This document shows positions 26,121 to 35,177 of a DNA stretch of 64,000 bases, piece after piece. Both the position numbers and the translations under genes were made by a program. Under the pieces are notes generated by a model, which was given only the letters and a program-made list of their open reading frames with translations, had not been told where the DNA came from and did no database searches. Position 1 is the stretch's first letter; each line of letters begins with the position of its first letter. This stretch comes from Clostridium sp. BNL1100 (GTDB lineage: Bacteria; Bacillota; Clostridia; Acetivibrionales; DSM-1351). Location: the NCBI RefSeq assembly GCF_000244875.1, contig NC_016791.1, positions 2,795,001-2,859,000 of the forward strand, read 5' to 3'.

Positions 26121-26963
26121 CTATCTGCCACTAATCATATTAAAAAAAGCTTCCTTATCATCAGGCTTTTTAAACATACCGAAGTAATCAGCTATTTCAA
26201 TAGCAAAATCAACAAAAGATATACCTTTTGATGTTATGACATTTTTATCCCTTACTACTCTAGTGTCAATAAAGTTTTCCCTTGGAAACGGGTCATCCTC
26301 ATTGTTAAATGCCTCTCTTCTGGCTTGTGTCCATTCAACTATTGAAGTAGTGTATTTAACATCGTCTAATATACCGGCCTTTGCAAGGTATCTGGGGCCT
26401 GCACAGATTGCTGCAACGAGTTTCCCACTTGTATAAAAAGCTTTTATCAGGTCGAGCATTTCGGTCTTGACAACAGGATTCCAACCGCCGGGAATCAAAA
26501 AGCCTTCATAATCATCTACTTTTGCTTCGGCAACTGTAATTACTGGTGTAAACAACAAACCGCCTTTACTCTTAATAATATCTTTTTCATATGCGCACGG
26601 AACTATTTCTTTTGATAATTCATGTCCTAACAGGTGCGTAGCATATGAAATTTCAAAATCAGCCATATCGTTATACATAAATACTAATATTTTACTCATA
26701 TCTATACCTCCTAATTTTGTAAGTTCTTCAAGCTTGCACAGATATTCCAAAGCAAACTGTCCGGATTCCCCACACATTTCTCTGGAAGGTCTCAGGCTTG
26801 AACATACCTTAGGCCTTTCTGGCGACCCGAAAATCCTACAGCTATTATCACTATTCAACTGGACGCATCTTACTCCGGCGGGCTTACCTTTTGGCATACC
26901 GGGTATTGATGATGATATTGAAGGAGCAATACAACAAGCTCCGCAATATTTTCTGCATTCCAT
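26121..26963 (-). CDS. YkgJ-type cysteine-cluster domain fused to DJ-1/PfpI domain
   Basis: A 280-residue reading frame with two domains. Residues 1-88 are a YkgJ-type metal-cluster domain with C3, C7, C10, C11, C33, C42, C54 and C64 (CRKYCGACC opening, PERPKVC segment). From M89 it is a DJ-1/PfpI domain with the nucleophile elbow [11 protein letters not shown] and conserved glutamate E ([10 protein letters not shown]). The YkgJ part alone equals the usual free-standing family length, so this is a fusion without a stop. A full AGGAGG site lies eight bases before the ATG at 26699, so the DJ-1 domain (192 residues) could also be made separately. The function is unknown; metal- or redox-related handling of damaged metabolites is plausible. 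Confidence 0.82.
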   Translation of the reverse strand: MECRKYCGACCIAPSISSSIPGMPKGKPAGVRCVQLNSDNSCRIFGSPERPKVCSSLRPSREMCGESGQFALEYLCKLEELTKLGGIDMSKILVFMYNDMADFEISYATHLLGHELSKEIVPCAYEKDIIKSKGGLLFTPVITVAEAKVDDYEGFLIPGGWNPVVKTEMLDLIKAFYTSGKLVAAICAGPRYLAKAGILDDVKYTTSIVEWTQARREAFNNEDDPFPRENFIDTRVVRDKNVITSKGISFVDFAIEIADYFGMFKKPDDKEAFFNMISGR

Positions 26964-26995
26964 TTGTAATCTCTTTTCTTAAAACTTTAACCTGT

Positions 26996-27460
26996 TTACC
27001 AGGCGTTATAAGGATTATTGACCAGGTTTGAGTTATAATATCTGACATCAGAAGTTATTTCTTTTCCAAGCCAGTCTGGTTTTTCAAAACTATCCTTCTC
27101 ATTATTTAGTTCGATTTCCGCTACAACAAGACCCTCATTTGCTCCAAGAAATTCATCTACAACCCATTCATTGCCTTTATATACCAGAAAATACCTTACC
27201 TTTTCTATTATAGGCTGTACACACAAATTATCAAGCATATTATCAGCATCCTCAGTTGGAATGCAATACTCGTATTCTAATCTGCTACAGTAATTTGTCT
27301 TCCCTTTTACCGTAATAAACCCTTTATCGTCATATCTTCTTACCCGTACAGTTCTTCCAGCGGACGTACTTAAATACCCCTGTTTGAATAAAACCGGCTT
27401 TGCAGAAGCCTTATATTCATTACTTTTTACAAGAAACTTTTTTTCAATTTCAATTGACAT
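26996..27460 (-). CDS. CYTH-domain protein (triphosphate tunnel metalloenzyme)
   Basis: A 154-residue protein opening with the family signature EIEKKF (ExExK), followed by KQGYLS, VRVRRYDDKGFITVKGK and a C-terminal acidic/basic barrel pattern (VVAEIEL). CYTH proteins hydrolyse inorganic or organic triphosphates with divalent metal. This short form is closest to bacterial tripolyphosphatases such as NeuTTM/YjbK-like proteins. The start has a GGAG site. It is just upstream of the YkgJ/DJ-1 gene on the same strand, 32 bases apart, so co-transcription is possible. Confidence 0.87.
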   Translation of the reverse strand: MSIEIEKKFLVKSNEYKASAKPVLFKQGYLSTSAGRTVRVRRYDDKGFITVKGKTNYCSRLEYEYCIPTEDADNMLDNLCVQPIIEKVRYFLVYKGNEWVVDEFLGANEGLVVAEIELNNEKDSFEKPDWLGKEITSDVRYYNSNLVNNPYNAW

Positions 27461-27590
27461 ATAGCTACTTCTCCTTTTGGCTACAAATAATTATAATAAG
27501 CAGGCTCAACTTTTTCAATAGGTTCCGGGGTACTTTTAACGTACACTTAACTTTTGCTGGACAAGATTTCTTATATTACAGGCATATGCA

Positions 27591-27622
27591 AGAAAGAGTC
27601 CGGTATATACCGGACTCTTTCT
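27591..27622 (-). terminator. Terminator of yqeY
   Basis: A perfect palindrome, AGAAAGAGTCCGGTAT and its complement, overlapping the stop of yqeY; followed on the minus strand by a short T-rich stretch. Confidence 0.75.
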
Positions 27623-28065
27623 TATTCTAATAACTTTTTTACTATTTGGTTAACTAATTTACCGTCAGCCTTGCCTCTGGTCTTAGGCATTACTGCCTGC
27701 ATTACCTTTCCGATTTCCTTAGCCGATGTAGCTCCGGTAGAAGAAATAGCTTCTTTTACAATTTCCTCTATCTCACCTTCACTCAACTGCTGTGGTAAAT
27801 ATTTTTTCAAAACTTCAATTTCTGCTTTAAGATTATCTATAAGATCCTGTCTGTTGCTTTTTTCAAAGTCAGGCAAAGTATCCATTCTTTTTTTAACTTC
27901 TTTTGCAATAATCTCAACTATACCATCATCGTCAAGGGTAACCCTAGTGTCCTTTTCAACCTGAAGCACTGCTGACCTAGCCATCTGAATAGCTGTCTTT
28001 GAGACATTATCGCCATCCTTCATGGCTTTTTTCAAGTCTTGAACAAGCAATTCTTTTAGTGACAT
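27622..28065 (-). CDS. yqeY: GatB/YqeY domain protein
   Basis: A 147-residue all-helical protein: N-terminal helices with QDLKKAMKDGDNVSKTAIQM, then the GatB/YqeY tail domain with EEIVKEAISSTGATSAKEIGKVMQAVMPKTRGKADG. It is homologous to the tRNA-binding tail of GatB. The exact function is unknown, but it is regularly found next to rpsU, as here (rpsU lies 41 bases upstream). Probably an rpsU-yqeY operon. Confidence 0.93.
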   Translation of the reverse strand: MSLKELLVQDLKKAMKDGDNVSKTAIQMARSAVLQVEKDTRVTLDDDGIVEIIAKEVKKRMDTLPDFEKSNRQDLIDNLKAEIEVLKKYLPQQLSEGEIEEIVKEAISSTGATSAKEIGKVMQAVMPKTRGKADGKLVNQIVKKLLE

Positions 28066-28106
28066 AATAAATATCTCCTATAGTCTTACTATTGTCACAA
28101 GATAAA

Positions 28107-28283
28107 TTATTTAAATTTTCTTTTTCTTGCTGCTTCAGATTTCTTTTTTCTCTTTACGCTAGGCTTCTCATAATGTTCTCTCTTTCTAACCTCAGCCAAA
28201 ACACCTGATTTAGCACAAGATCTCTTAAACCTTTTGAGAGCACTATCCAAAGACTCATTCTCTTTAACTCTTACTTCAGACAC
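28107..28283 (-). CDS. rpsU: 30S ribosomal protein S21
   Basis: A 58-residue protein, [20 protein letters not shown] followed by a highly basic tail ([24 protein letters not shown]). The start is the GTG at 28283 because GGAGGG lies upstream of it and the mature family N-terminus is SEVRV. The upstream frame up to 28310 would include the ribosome site. It binds the 30S platform near the anti-Shine-Dalgarno region. Confidence 0.96.
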   Translation of the reverse strand: MSEVRVKENESLDSALKRFKRSCAKSGVLAEVRKREHYEKPSVKRKKKSEAARKRKFK

Positions 28284-28465
28284 ACACTTCCCTCCCTCCG
28301 ATGGTAACAATTGTGCCGGGAAATAAGCCGTAGTACCTTATCACATACTGTAGGGAATTAAGCTAAATACAGCACACACTATATTATATATTAATTTTCA
28401 AAAAAGTGTCAATATATATTTGATAAAAGATACAAATAATAACGACTTATTTACAAAAAATAATG

Positions 28466-28810
28466 TTACAGTATTTTGGAACCCATTGAAGTTCCGCCTA
28501 CCAGATGGTAATGCAAGTGGAAAACAGTTTGCCCTGCGTCTGCCCCGCAGTTATTGATTAATCTGTATCCGCTGTCGGAAATACCAAGCTTTTTCGCAAT
28601 TTCATTGGCAGCCAGATGAATGTCTTTCATTACATCAACATTATCTCCAGAAAGTTCGTTATGTGAAGCAATATGTTCTTTTGGAACTATCAGCACATGT
28701 ACCGGTGCCTCAGGATTAATGTCATGAAAAGCGTAAACCTTATCTGTCTCATAAACCTTCTTTGAAGGAATCTCGCCATTTATTATCTTACAAAATATAC
28801 AATCGCTCAT
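28466..28810 (-). CDS. HIT family nucleotide hydrolase (HinT-like)
   Basis: A 114-residue protein with the histidine triad HLHYHLVGG near the C-terminus and CIFCKIINGEIPSKKVYE at the start, with the Cys/His zinc site of HinT proteins. It hydrolyses nucleoside phosphoramidates or AMP-lysine-type adducts. It lies 34 bases downstream of alaS on the same strand. Length is normal. Confidence 0.93.
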   Translation of the reverse strand: MSDCIFCKIINGEIPSKKVYETDKVYAFHDINPEAPVHVLIVPKEHIASHNELSGDNVDVMKDIHLAANEIAKKLGISDSGYRLINNCGADAGQTVFHLHYHLVGGTSMGSKIL

Positions 28811-28843
28811 AGTATCACTCCTCTACTATTTTTGTACTTGATT

Positions 28844-31483
28844 TTATTTAATTTGTGATTCCACAATAGAAACAGCGGTCTTCAATGCTTCATCTATTTT
28901 AGACAAATCCTTACCGCCTGCCTGTGCCATATCTGGACGTCCGCCACCGCCACCTCCGGCAGTTTTTGCGACTTCCTTGATGATATTCCCTGAATGTATT
29001 CCCTTTGCCACAACATCCTTTGTGGCGGTCACAACAAAACTGACCTTATCGCCATAACCTGAGCCAAGAACTACCACACCTGAACCAAGTTTATTTTTCA
29101 GCATATCTCCGGTATTTCTAAGGCCTTCCATATCCATAGTGTCAAATCGTGCTGTAACTACCTTTACTCCTTTTATTTCAACAGCATTGGCAAGTACGCT
29201 TTCCGATTCTCCGCTTACCAGTTTGTTACGAAGCTGTTCTATTTCCTTTTCTGCATTTTTAAGTTCCTGTCCAAGGCTTTCAACTTTTTTAATACTGTCC
29301 TGAGGTGCTGTCTTTAAAGCCTGTGCAACTTCGTTCAGCAAGTTTTCTCTCTCTGTATAATATCTTATAGCTGCTTCACCTGTTAGTGCCTCCAGTCTTC
29401 TTACACCTGCCGCTACGCCGCTTTCCCCGAGAATTTTAACAAGGCCGGCCTGAGCAGTATTTTTCAGGTGAGTACCTCCGCACAATTCGATGCTGTAATC
29501 CTCTACCTTTACAACTCTTACGGTATTACCGTATTTCTCACCGAACAGGGCCATTGCTCCAAGTTTTTTGGCTTCATCAATAGGCATTTCTCTTACATCA
29601 ACTTCCATGCTGCTGAGAATTGCCTCATTTGTCATGTCTTCAACCTTCTTTAGTTCTTCAGGAGTCATTGCTGAAAAATGGCTGAAGTCAAATCTTAGTT
29701 TATTGGGTTCTACAAGGGAACCTGCCTGATGAACGTGGTCTCCCAATACAGTTCTCAGTGCTTTGTGCAGTAAATGGGTAACTGTATGGTTTCTGTTTAT
29801 TGCAATTCTTCTCTTTTCATCTATTGAAGCAGTAACAGTACTGCCTGTTTCCACAAGACCGGTTTCAACGAACCCTGTATGCAGGAATTTTCCATCAGCG
29901 GTTTTTGTGCAATTTTCAATCTTTATTACACCATTCTTGGCAGTCAGAACTCCTGAATCTCCTACCTGACCTCCCATTTCAGCATAAAATGGTGTCTTAT
30001 CAAGAATAACTGTTATTTCGTCCCCTTCCTGAACTGTATCAACGATATCTCCGTCTTTTACAAGATACAGTATTTCAGACTGACATGCTGTATTTTCATA
30101 CCCCATGAAAGCTGTCTTTTGACTTTTGTCCAGTTTGTCAAAAACACTGTCAGACCACGCTGATGTATCCTTGCTGTTGTGAGCATCTCTCGCTTTCTTC
30201 CTCTGGGAATCCATTTCCTTTTTAAAACCGTCCTCGTCTATTCCCAGACCGTTTTCTTCTGCAATTTCCCTGGTCAGATCAAGTGGGAATCCATACGTAT
30301 CATGGAGTTTGAAAACCATTTCACCTGGTATTACTTCTTGCTTTTTAGCTTTTATTTCATCTATAAATTCATTAAGAATAACTATTCCCTGGTCAACAGT
30401 TGCCTCAAATCTCTCTTCCTCTATTTTTATAACCTTTTTAATATACTCAGCCTTTTCAGCAAGCTCTGGATAAGCTTCTTTTGATTCGTTTATTACCACC
30501 ATGGCTACATCATACAGGAAAGGTTTATTTATACCTAATAGTCTTCCGTGTCTTGCAGCTCTTCTCAATAGTCTTCTTAAGACATAGCCTCTTCCTTCAT
30601 TTGACGGCAGAACTCCGTCACAAACCATCATTGTTGTACTTCTGATATGGTCTGTGATTACACGAATGGATACATCTGTTTTCTCGGATTTTTTGTACTC
30701 AACCCCTGCTGTTTTACAGATATAATCCAATATATTTCTTACAGTATCAACCTCAAAGAGATTATCAACATCCTGTGAAATACATGCGAGTCTTTCAAGT
30801 CCCATTCCGGTATCGATATTGGGGTGAGCCAGTCTTGTATAGTTGCCCTGTTCATCTCTGTTGAACTGTGTAAAAACGTTGTTCCAGAATTCTACGTAGC
30901 GGTCGCACTCACAACCCACCCTACAGTCAGGGCTTCCACAGCCTTTTTCAGGCCCTCTGTCAAAGTATATTTCCGAACAAGGACCGCAAGGGCCTGTACC
31001 ATGCTCCCAGAAATTGTCTTTCTTACCCATTCGTACAATTCTTTCAGCCGGCAAGCCTACAACCTTATGCCATATATCAAAAGCTTCATCATCGTCCTCA
31101 TAAATTGTTACCCATAACCTGTCAACAGGCATTTTGAGGTCTTCAGTTACGAATTCCCAAGCCCATGGAATAGCTTCATTTTTAAAGTAATCACCAAATG
31201 AAAAATTACCAAGCATTTCAAAATAAGTACCATGGCGTGCTGTCTTTCCAACGTTTTCTATATCTGGTGTTCTTATACATTTTTGACAGGTTGTTACTCT
31301 TTTTCTTGGAGGCTCCTCTTGTCCTGTAAAAAAGGGTTTCAACGGTGCCATTCCCGAGTTAATAAGCAAGAGGCTGGGGTCATTTTTGGGAACCAGAGGT
31401 GCACTTGCAAGTCTTAGATGTCCCTTGCTCTCAAAAAACTTCAGATAACGTTCTCTTAATTCATTCAATCCTAGTTTTTGCAT
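28844..31483 (-). CDS. alaS: Alanyl-tRNA synthetase
   Basis: An 879-residue class II enzyme. The catalytic domain (1 to about 240) opens [17 protein letters not shown] with motif 2 and the insert C-rich segment [16 protein letters not shown] tRNA-recognition domain follows. The editing domain (about 555-715) has HxxxH ([12 protein letters not shown]) and CGGTH. The C-terminal DHHA1 domain ends in [15 protein letters not shown]. It charges tRNA-Ala and clears Ser/Gly mischarging. Controlled by a T-box with specifier GCU. Confidence 0.97.
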   Translation of the reverse strand: MQKLGLNELRERYLKFFESKGHLRLASAPLVPKNDPSLLLINSGMAPLKPFFTGQEEPPRKRVTTCQKCIRTPDIENVGKTARHGTYFEMLGNFSFGDYFKNEAIPWAWEFVTEDLKMPVDRLWVTIYEDDDEAFDIWHKVVGLPAERIVRMGKKDNFWEHGTGPCGPCSEIYFDRGPEKGCGSPDCRVGCECDRYVEFWNNVFTQFNRDEQGNYTRLAHPNIDTGMGLERLACISQDVDNLFEVDTVRNILDYICKTAGVEYKKSEKTDVSIRVITDHIRSTTMMVCDGVLPSNEGRGYVLRRLLRRAARHGRLLGINKPFLYDVAMVVINESKEAYPELAEKAEYIKKVIKIEEERFEATVDQGIVILNEFIDEIKAKKQEVIPGEMVFKLHDTYGFPLDLTREIAEENGLGIDEDGFKKEMDSQRKKARDAHNSKDTSAWSDSVFDKLDKSQKTAFMGYENTACQSEILYLVKDGDIVDTVQEGDEITVILDKTPFYAEMGGQVGDSGVLTAKNGVIKIENCTKTADGKFLHTGFVETGLVETGSTVTASIDEKRRIAINRNHTVTHLLHKALRTVLGDHVHQAGSLVEPNKLRFDFSHFSAMTPEELKKVEDMTNEAILSSMEVDVREMPIDEAKKLGAMALFGEKYGNTVRVVKVEDYSIELCGGTHLKNTAQAGLVKILGESGVAAGVRRLEALTGEAAIRYYTERENLLNEVAQALKTAPQDSIKKVESLGQELKNAEKEIEQLRNKLVSGESESVLANAVEIKGVKVVTARFDTMDMEGLRNTGDMLKNKLGSGVVVLGSGYGDKVSFVVTATKDVVAKGIHSGNIIKEVAKTAGGGGGGRPDMAQAGGKDLSKIDEALKTAVSIVESQIK

Positions 31484-31541
31484 TTATATACGTCCTTTCA
31501 AATATATTGGTCTTCAATTTTTTAAAAAGTTCTTTACATTA

Positions 31542-31775
31542 AAAAACTCCCATCCCCCAAAATAAAGGGACGAGAGATATCTCACGCGGTACCACCCTAA
31601 TTCCCCCGAACGGGGGCTCTTAGTCAATCCACAATAACGTCGTGGGTACGTCCATCCTTTTTACCGGACAGAAGCTCCGGAAACTGCTTCGTAAAATGCT
31701 CTGCAAGAACTTGCACCAACCGTTCTCTCTCTTTAGTCAGAAAACATAAAACTACTTCTTTCCTTCATTGCCATT
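31542..31775 (-). promoter_or_regulatory. T-box leader of alaS (specifier GCU, Ala)
   Basis: On the minus strand the signature GGGTGGTACCGCG lies at about 31585-31600. A terminator stem (CGTCCC...GGGATG) ends in a T-run at about 31545. A GGTTGGTGCAAGTTC bulge region and Stem I are visible upstream. The triplet before the closing strand of Stem I is GCT (minus strand, 31675-31673), the Ala codon, matching the gene. Confidence 0.95.
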
Positions 31776-31828
31776 CTTGATAAAATTATATACAATCTTA
31801 TATTCCAGTGTCAAGGATTGCAACAAAT

Positions 31829-32494
31829 TTAATCCCTGTGACCCCCGGTTATAAAGTCAACCAGTTCGGAAGGCGAAGCCAGCAGTATCTTTCCTCCGCA
31901 TGCTATTAATTCCTCTTTCTCCCGAAACCCCCATAATACACCGGCCGCCAGCATCTCTGCCCTGTTAGCCGACTCCATATCACCACCCGAATCTCCCACA
32001 TATATGGCTTGACTCGGTGCAACTCCTAGCCTTTCAGCCGCTTCAATCAGTGAAGCCGGATCCGGCTTACGGGGTATTCCCTCCCGCTCACCAAATACTA
32101 CGTCAAAATACTCGCATCCCAATAATTTTTCAACTATCTCATTTGTAGATTTGTGAGGTTTGTTTGAGCAAACTCCCATTTTTATCCCTGCTTTTTTCAG
32201 ATTATCCAGCATTTCATTTATCCCATCATAAGCTCTTGTTTTATTTACATAATTTTTATTGTATATTATACGGTAATCTTCGAGTATCTTATCAACAACG
32301 CTGTCATCTGTTCCGTCAGGGGCAGCGTTTTTTATCAGGTTCCGTACTCCGTTTCCTACAAACTTTTTATATGAATCCGTTGGGTGGGTTTTGAACCCAT
32401 GTTTTCTTATGGCCTCATTGGCACTGTCAGCCAAATCCTCCAGAGAGTTTATAAGTGTCCCGTCCAAATCAAACAGTATTGCTTTGTATTCCAT
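31829..32494 (-). CDS. HAD-family phosphoglycolate-phosphatase-like hydrolase
   Basis: A 221-residue HAD subfamily IA phosphatase: motif I LFDLDGTLINS with two catalytic aspartates, a cap domain, motif II CSNKP, lysine in PRKPDP, and motif III YVGDSGGDMESA. It resembles Gph (2-phosphoglycolate phosphatase), but the substrate of this family cannot be fixed from sequence. A single gene between the alaS leader and the divergent argJ. Confidence 0.87.
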   Translation of the reverse strand: MEYKAILFDLDGTLINSLEDLADSANEAIRKHGFKTHPTDSYKKFVGNGVRNLIKNAAPDGTDDSVVDKILEDYRIIYNKNYVNKTRAYDGINEMLDNLKKAGIKMGVCSNKPHKSTNEIVEKLLGCEYFDVVFGEREGIPRKPDPASLIEAAERLGVAPSQAIYVGDSGGDMESANRAEMLAAGVLWGFREKEELIACGGKILLASPSELVDFITGGHRD

Positions 32495-32682
32495 TTTCTC
32501 CTCCGAAAAATTGCATAGATTAAAGGTAGGACTATTATAGCATAATATTTTTAATTAAGATTGAATATATGCCAAATTTAATTGATTCATTCTGCATAAT
32601 TATGTATAATCAACTTAAAATAAAGATGTTATTATTTGTATTCAAATTTAAATAGAGCCTGAATAGGCACATGGAGGTTCAC

Positions 32683-33885
32683 ATGAATATTATTGATGGT
32701 GGTGTTACTGCTCCCAAAGGCTTTAAAGCCGCAGGAGTTGCCTGTGGAATAAAGAAGAATAACAGGAAGGATCTTGCGATAGTTTGTTCTGAGGATACAG
32801 CCGTTGCGTCAGGCGTATTTACAACCAACGTTGTTAAAGGACACTCCCTGCAAGTTTCAATGGAACATATTAAGAATGGTTTTGCAAGAGCAATTGTAAT
32901 CAATAGTGGAAATGCCAATGCCTGTGTCGGTGAAACCGGTTACAAGGATGCAAAGGAAATGACCGAGTTGACTGCCGAACTTTTACAGTGCGATGCTCAG
33001 GATATTCTTGTTAACTCTACCGGAGTAATAGGTACAAAGCTAAATATGCCTTCCATAAGATCAGGTATACGTTTGGCGGTCAATGCCCTAAGCTCTCAGG
33101 GAGGGTCAGATGCTGAAGAAGCTATAATGACTACCGACCTGATGCCAAAGGAAATCGCCGTTGATATAGAGCTTCAAGGTGAAACCGTTCGTATTGGTGG
33201 TATTGCAAAGGGTTCCGGAATGATTCACCCTAACATGGCTACTATGATAGGTATAATCACAACAGATGCAAATATATCGAGAAGCCTTCTTGATAAAGCC
33301 CTTAAACAATGTGTAAAAAAGACTTTTAACAGAGTTTCCGTAGATGGAGACACTAGTGTTTGTGATTCTGTTTTTGTACTGGCTAATGGTTTTGCAGATA
33401 ATGATGCCATTGTAAAGGAAGACTATGAGTATTCAAAATTTATTGATGCAATGATGTTTGTCTGTACTTATCTTGCTAAGTTAATGGCTAAAGACGGTGA
33501 AGGAGCTACAAAGCTTATTGAGATTCAAGTTGACGGTGCCGGTGATGAAAGCGATGCCTATAAGGTTGTAAGTACTGTTGCTAAATCTCCTTTGGTAAAA
33601 ACAGCTATCTTCGGAGAAGATGCTAATTGGGGAAGAATATTTACGGCTGTAGGATATTCCGGTGCTTCCTTTGACCCTAATCTTACAGATATATATATAG
33701 GAGATATCCTTGTTTGTAGAAATGGAGCGGCCGCTAATTTTGATGAAGCTGCTGTAAAAGAAATTATTAAGAAAAAAGAGATTGTTATTAAAATAAATCT
33801 TAAAAAGGGAAATGTGTCAGACAGGATATGGACTTGTGATTTTTCATATGACTATGTTAAGATAAACGGAAGTTACAGAAGTTAA
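32683..33885 (+). CDS. argJ: Bifunctional ornithine acetyltransferase / N-acetylglutamate synthase
   Basis: A 400-residue ArgJ. It transfers acetyl from N-acetylornithine to glutamate and, in bifunctional forms, uses acetyl-CoA too. The self-cleavage site is in KGSGMIHPNMATMIG: the chain is cut before the Thr of MAT, which becomes the nucleophile. NSGNANACVG and EDANWGR are also characteristic. The start is the ATG at 32683, five bases after GGAGG; an upstream ATG at 32671 overlaps that site. It stands apart from other arginine genes, which is unusual. Confidence 0.95.
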   Translation: MNIIDGGVTAPKGFKAAGVACGIKKNNRKDLAIVCSEDTAVASGVFTTNVVKGHSLQVSMEHIKNGFARAIVINSGNANACVGETGYKDAKEMTELTAELLQCDAQDILVNSTGVIGTKLNMPSIRSGIRLAVNALSSQGGSDAEEAIMTTDLMPKEIAVDIELQGETVRIGGIAKGSGMIHPNMATMIGIITTDANISRSLLDKALKQCVKKTFNRVSVDGDTSVCDSVFVLANGFADNDAIVKEDYEYSKFIDAMMFVCTYLAKLMAKDGEGATKLIEIQVDGAGDESDAYKVVSTVAKSPLVKTAIFGEDANWGRIFTAVGYSGASFDPNLTDIYIGDILVCRNGAAANFDEAAVKEIIKKKEIVIKINLKKGNVSDRIWTCDFSYDYVKINGSYRS

Positions 33886-33955
33886 ACGATTGCCGAATTT
33901 TACTATTACTGATATAATGTTTGTACAAGAACTTTTTGGGGGAGGTAATTGTAAA

Positions 33956-34375
33956 ATGTCTACGCAATTGGTTTTATTTAAGATAAACAATGAAATATTT
34001 GCAATTAGTATAAATAATGTAAATATAATTGAAAGAATTACGGATATTTACAAAGTTCCTGATACACCTGAGTATATTGATGGATTGATTAATTTAAGAG
34101 GAAAAGTCCATACAGTTTTTAATTTGAGAAAGAAGTTTGGATATTTGCCAAAAGAGTCTGATGACAATACAAGAATTATCATATTGAATCATCAATCAAA
34201 CGTTGGCCTTCTCGTTGATGAGGTAATGGAAATATTCAGTGCGGAAGATTCCGAAGTAAAGCCTGCTCCTGAACTTATTTCAGGTATTTCAGGCAAATTT
34301 TTCAGCGGTGTTATTGAAAGAGACGGTCGTATAGTACTTATTCTTGATCTTGAAAAATTATTTGAAGCAAAGTAA
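33956..34375 (+). CDS. CheW-like chemotaxis coupling protein
   Basis: A 139-residue single CheW domain: VLFKINNEIFAISINNV, IDGLINLRGKVHTVFNLRKKFG, NVGLLVDEVMEIF and the closing IERDGRIVLILDLEKLF. CheW proteins join chemoreceptors to the CheA kinase. No CheA or other che gene lies beside it; the nearest receptor is at 38.1-40.1 kb. The start at 33956 follows GGGGGAGG at about ten bases; the frame extends upstream to 33890 but without a good site. It closes with its own terminator. Confidence 0.9.
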   Translation: MSTQLVLFKINNEIFAISINNVNIIERITDIYKVPDTPEYIDGLINLRGKVHTVFNLRKKFGYLPKESDDNTRIIILNHQSNVGLLVDEVMEIFSAEDSEVKPAPELISGISGKFFSGVIERDGRIVLILDLEKLFEAK

Positions 34376-34392
34376 AAACAACAAAACAATGG

Positions 34393-34437
34393 GCTGTCCA
34401 TTAGTGGCTAAATAGTTACCAATGAACAGCTTTTTTT
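34393..34437 (+). terminator. Terminator of the CheW-like gene
   Basis: GCTGT...ACAGC stem with an inner CCATT/AATG pairing, followed by seven T. Confidence 0.8.
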
Positions 34438-34482
34438 GCATCTGCTATAAATCTCTAATTTCTCCAAAGGCACTGTGTACAT

Positions 34483-34510
34483 AAAAAAAGAGACTGAACA
34501 ATAATCTCTT
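34483..34510 (-). terminator. Terminator of the RiPP operon
   Basis: On the minus strand AAGAGA pairs with TCTCTT across about 11 bases and runs into a seven-T tail. It lies 118 bases after the precursor stop. Confidence 0.75.
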
Positions 34511-34546
34511 AATGATACAGCCCCTTTTGATGTCAAACTATATATG

Positions 34547-34580
34547 TAACCTATTTAAATAAATGATATATACCTCTAAA
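34547..34580. repeat. Direct repeat copy downstream of the precursor gene
   Basis: About 34 bases, roughly 85% identical by eye to 34827-34860 in the same orientation (shared cores ATTTAAA, TAAATGATA and ATACCT). The two copies bracket the precursor peptide gene. Confidence 0.6.
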
Positions 34581-34627
34581 AAATATAAATCCTTTGTAAA
34601 AATCTATTCATTGCATTTCAGAACTTA

Positions 34628-34792
34628 TTACCAAGTTGCCAAGATGGATGAATAAAGGCCATTTAAATTCATATCCTGGACTTGGCTATTGCCTTTACAC
34701 TGGATATAACATTGGGCATAATTACAAGGGCAACCTGCAAATGCCATAACTGTGTTAGATACCTGATCATTTCTTTTTGATAGTTTCTTCAT
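34628..34792 (-). CDS. Cys-rich RiPP precursor peptide, CLI_3235/Clo7bot-like
   Basis: A 54-residue peptide. The leader MKKLSKRNDQVSNTV is followed by MAFAG and a core with four cysteines spaced C21-x-C23-x4-C28-x3-C32, then a tail NLNGLYSSILATW. The ATG at 34792 has a perfect AGGAGG eight bases upstream, and the stop is TAA at 34628-34630. The basic MKKL start, the SNT motif before the core and the Cys cluster are the pattern of the clostridial CLI_3235-type precursors (TIGR04065/Clo7bot). It lies 99 bases after the acyl-carrier-related gene of the same operon. Thioether cross-links made by the radical SAM enzyme are inferred, not seen. Confidence 0.85.
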   Translation of the reverse strand: MKKLSKRNDQVSNTVMAFAGCPCNYAQCYIQCKGNSQVQDMNLNGLYSSILATW

Positions 34793-34826
34793 GAAATTCA
34801 CCTCCTCTTATAAATGTTTTTATAGG

Positions 34827-34860
34827 TAAACCATTTAAAATAAATGATACATACCTTTAA
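34827..34860. repeat. Direct repeat copy upstream of the precursor gene
   Basis: Partner of 34547-34580. It lies in the untranslated gap between the acyl-carrier-related gene and the precursor ribosome site. It could be a remnant of a tandem precursor duplication or a shared RNA element. Confidence 0.6.
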
Positions 34861-34891
34861 CAAATTAAAACTTCTCCGCACAACTCCTTCT

Positions 34892-35167
34892 TCATAATAA
34901 TTTTAGTTCTTCTGGAAGCTTTGCCAATTCATTTAGTATGGCATCTGCTAAATTTGATAATTTCCAAATATTGTAGTCATTTTTCTCAAATATCCCGAGT
35001 ATCTCTTTTCCATATATTTTCTCAAGTTCATCAACAACATATACCGCATATACCACTGGATATTTGTGATGACATCCGAGTATATTGTCATTCTCATCCT
35101 CTATTTGTATTCCTATTATCTGATACACAATTTCTTTTATTTTATCCATTATCTCGTTCTTTTCCAT
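34892..35167 (-). CDS. Peptide-maturation acyl-carrier-related protein
   Basis: A 91-residue four-helix protein with an acyl-carrier pattern (EKNEIMDKIKEIVYQIIGI... then VVYAVYVVDELEKIYGKEI). Its C-terminal half aligns with helix II of ACPs, but where ACPs have DSL, with the phosphopantetheine serine, this protein has PVV and no serine nearby. It therefore probably cannot carry a prosthetic arm. Best match from memory is TIGR04069, found only in CLI_3235-type peptide clusters. The start at 35167 (MEKNE) follows AAGGAG; the upstream frame to 35185 overlaps the previous stop. It begins 10 bases after the maturation protein. Confidence 0.78.
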   Translation of the reverse strand: MEKNEIMDKIKEIVYQIIGIQIEDENDNILGCHHKYPVVYAVYVVDELEKIYGKEILGIFEKNDYNIWKLSNLADAILNELAKLPEELKLL

Positions 35168-35177
35168 ACGTCTCTCC

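Noticed and set aside
34628-34792. The precursor as a SCIFF/ranthipeptide of the six-Cys type
   Set aside because: It has four cysteines, not the SCIFF six-in-45 pattern, and its operon has the TIGR04066 and ACP-related genes typical of CLI_3235-type systems.
34547-34860. CRISPR-like repeats around the precursor gene
   Set aside because: Only two diverged copies, spaced by a gene, with no cas genes.
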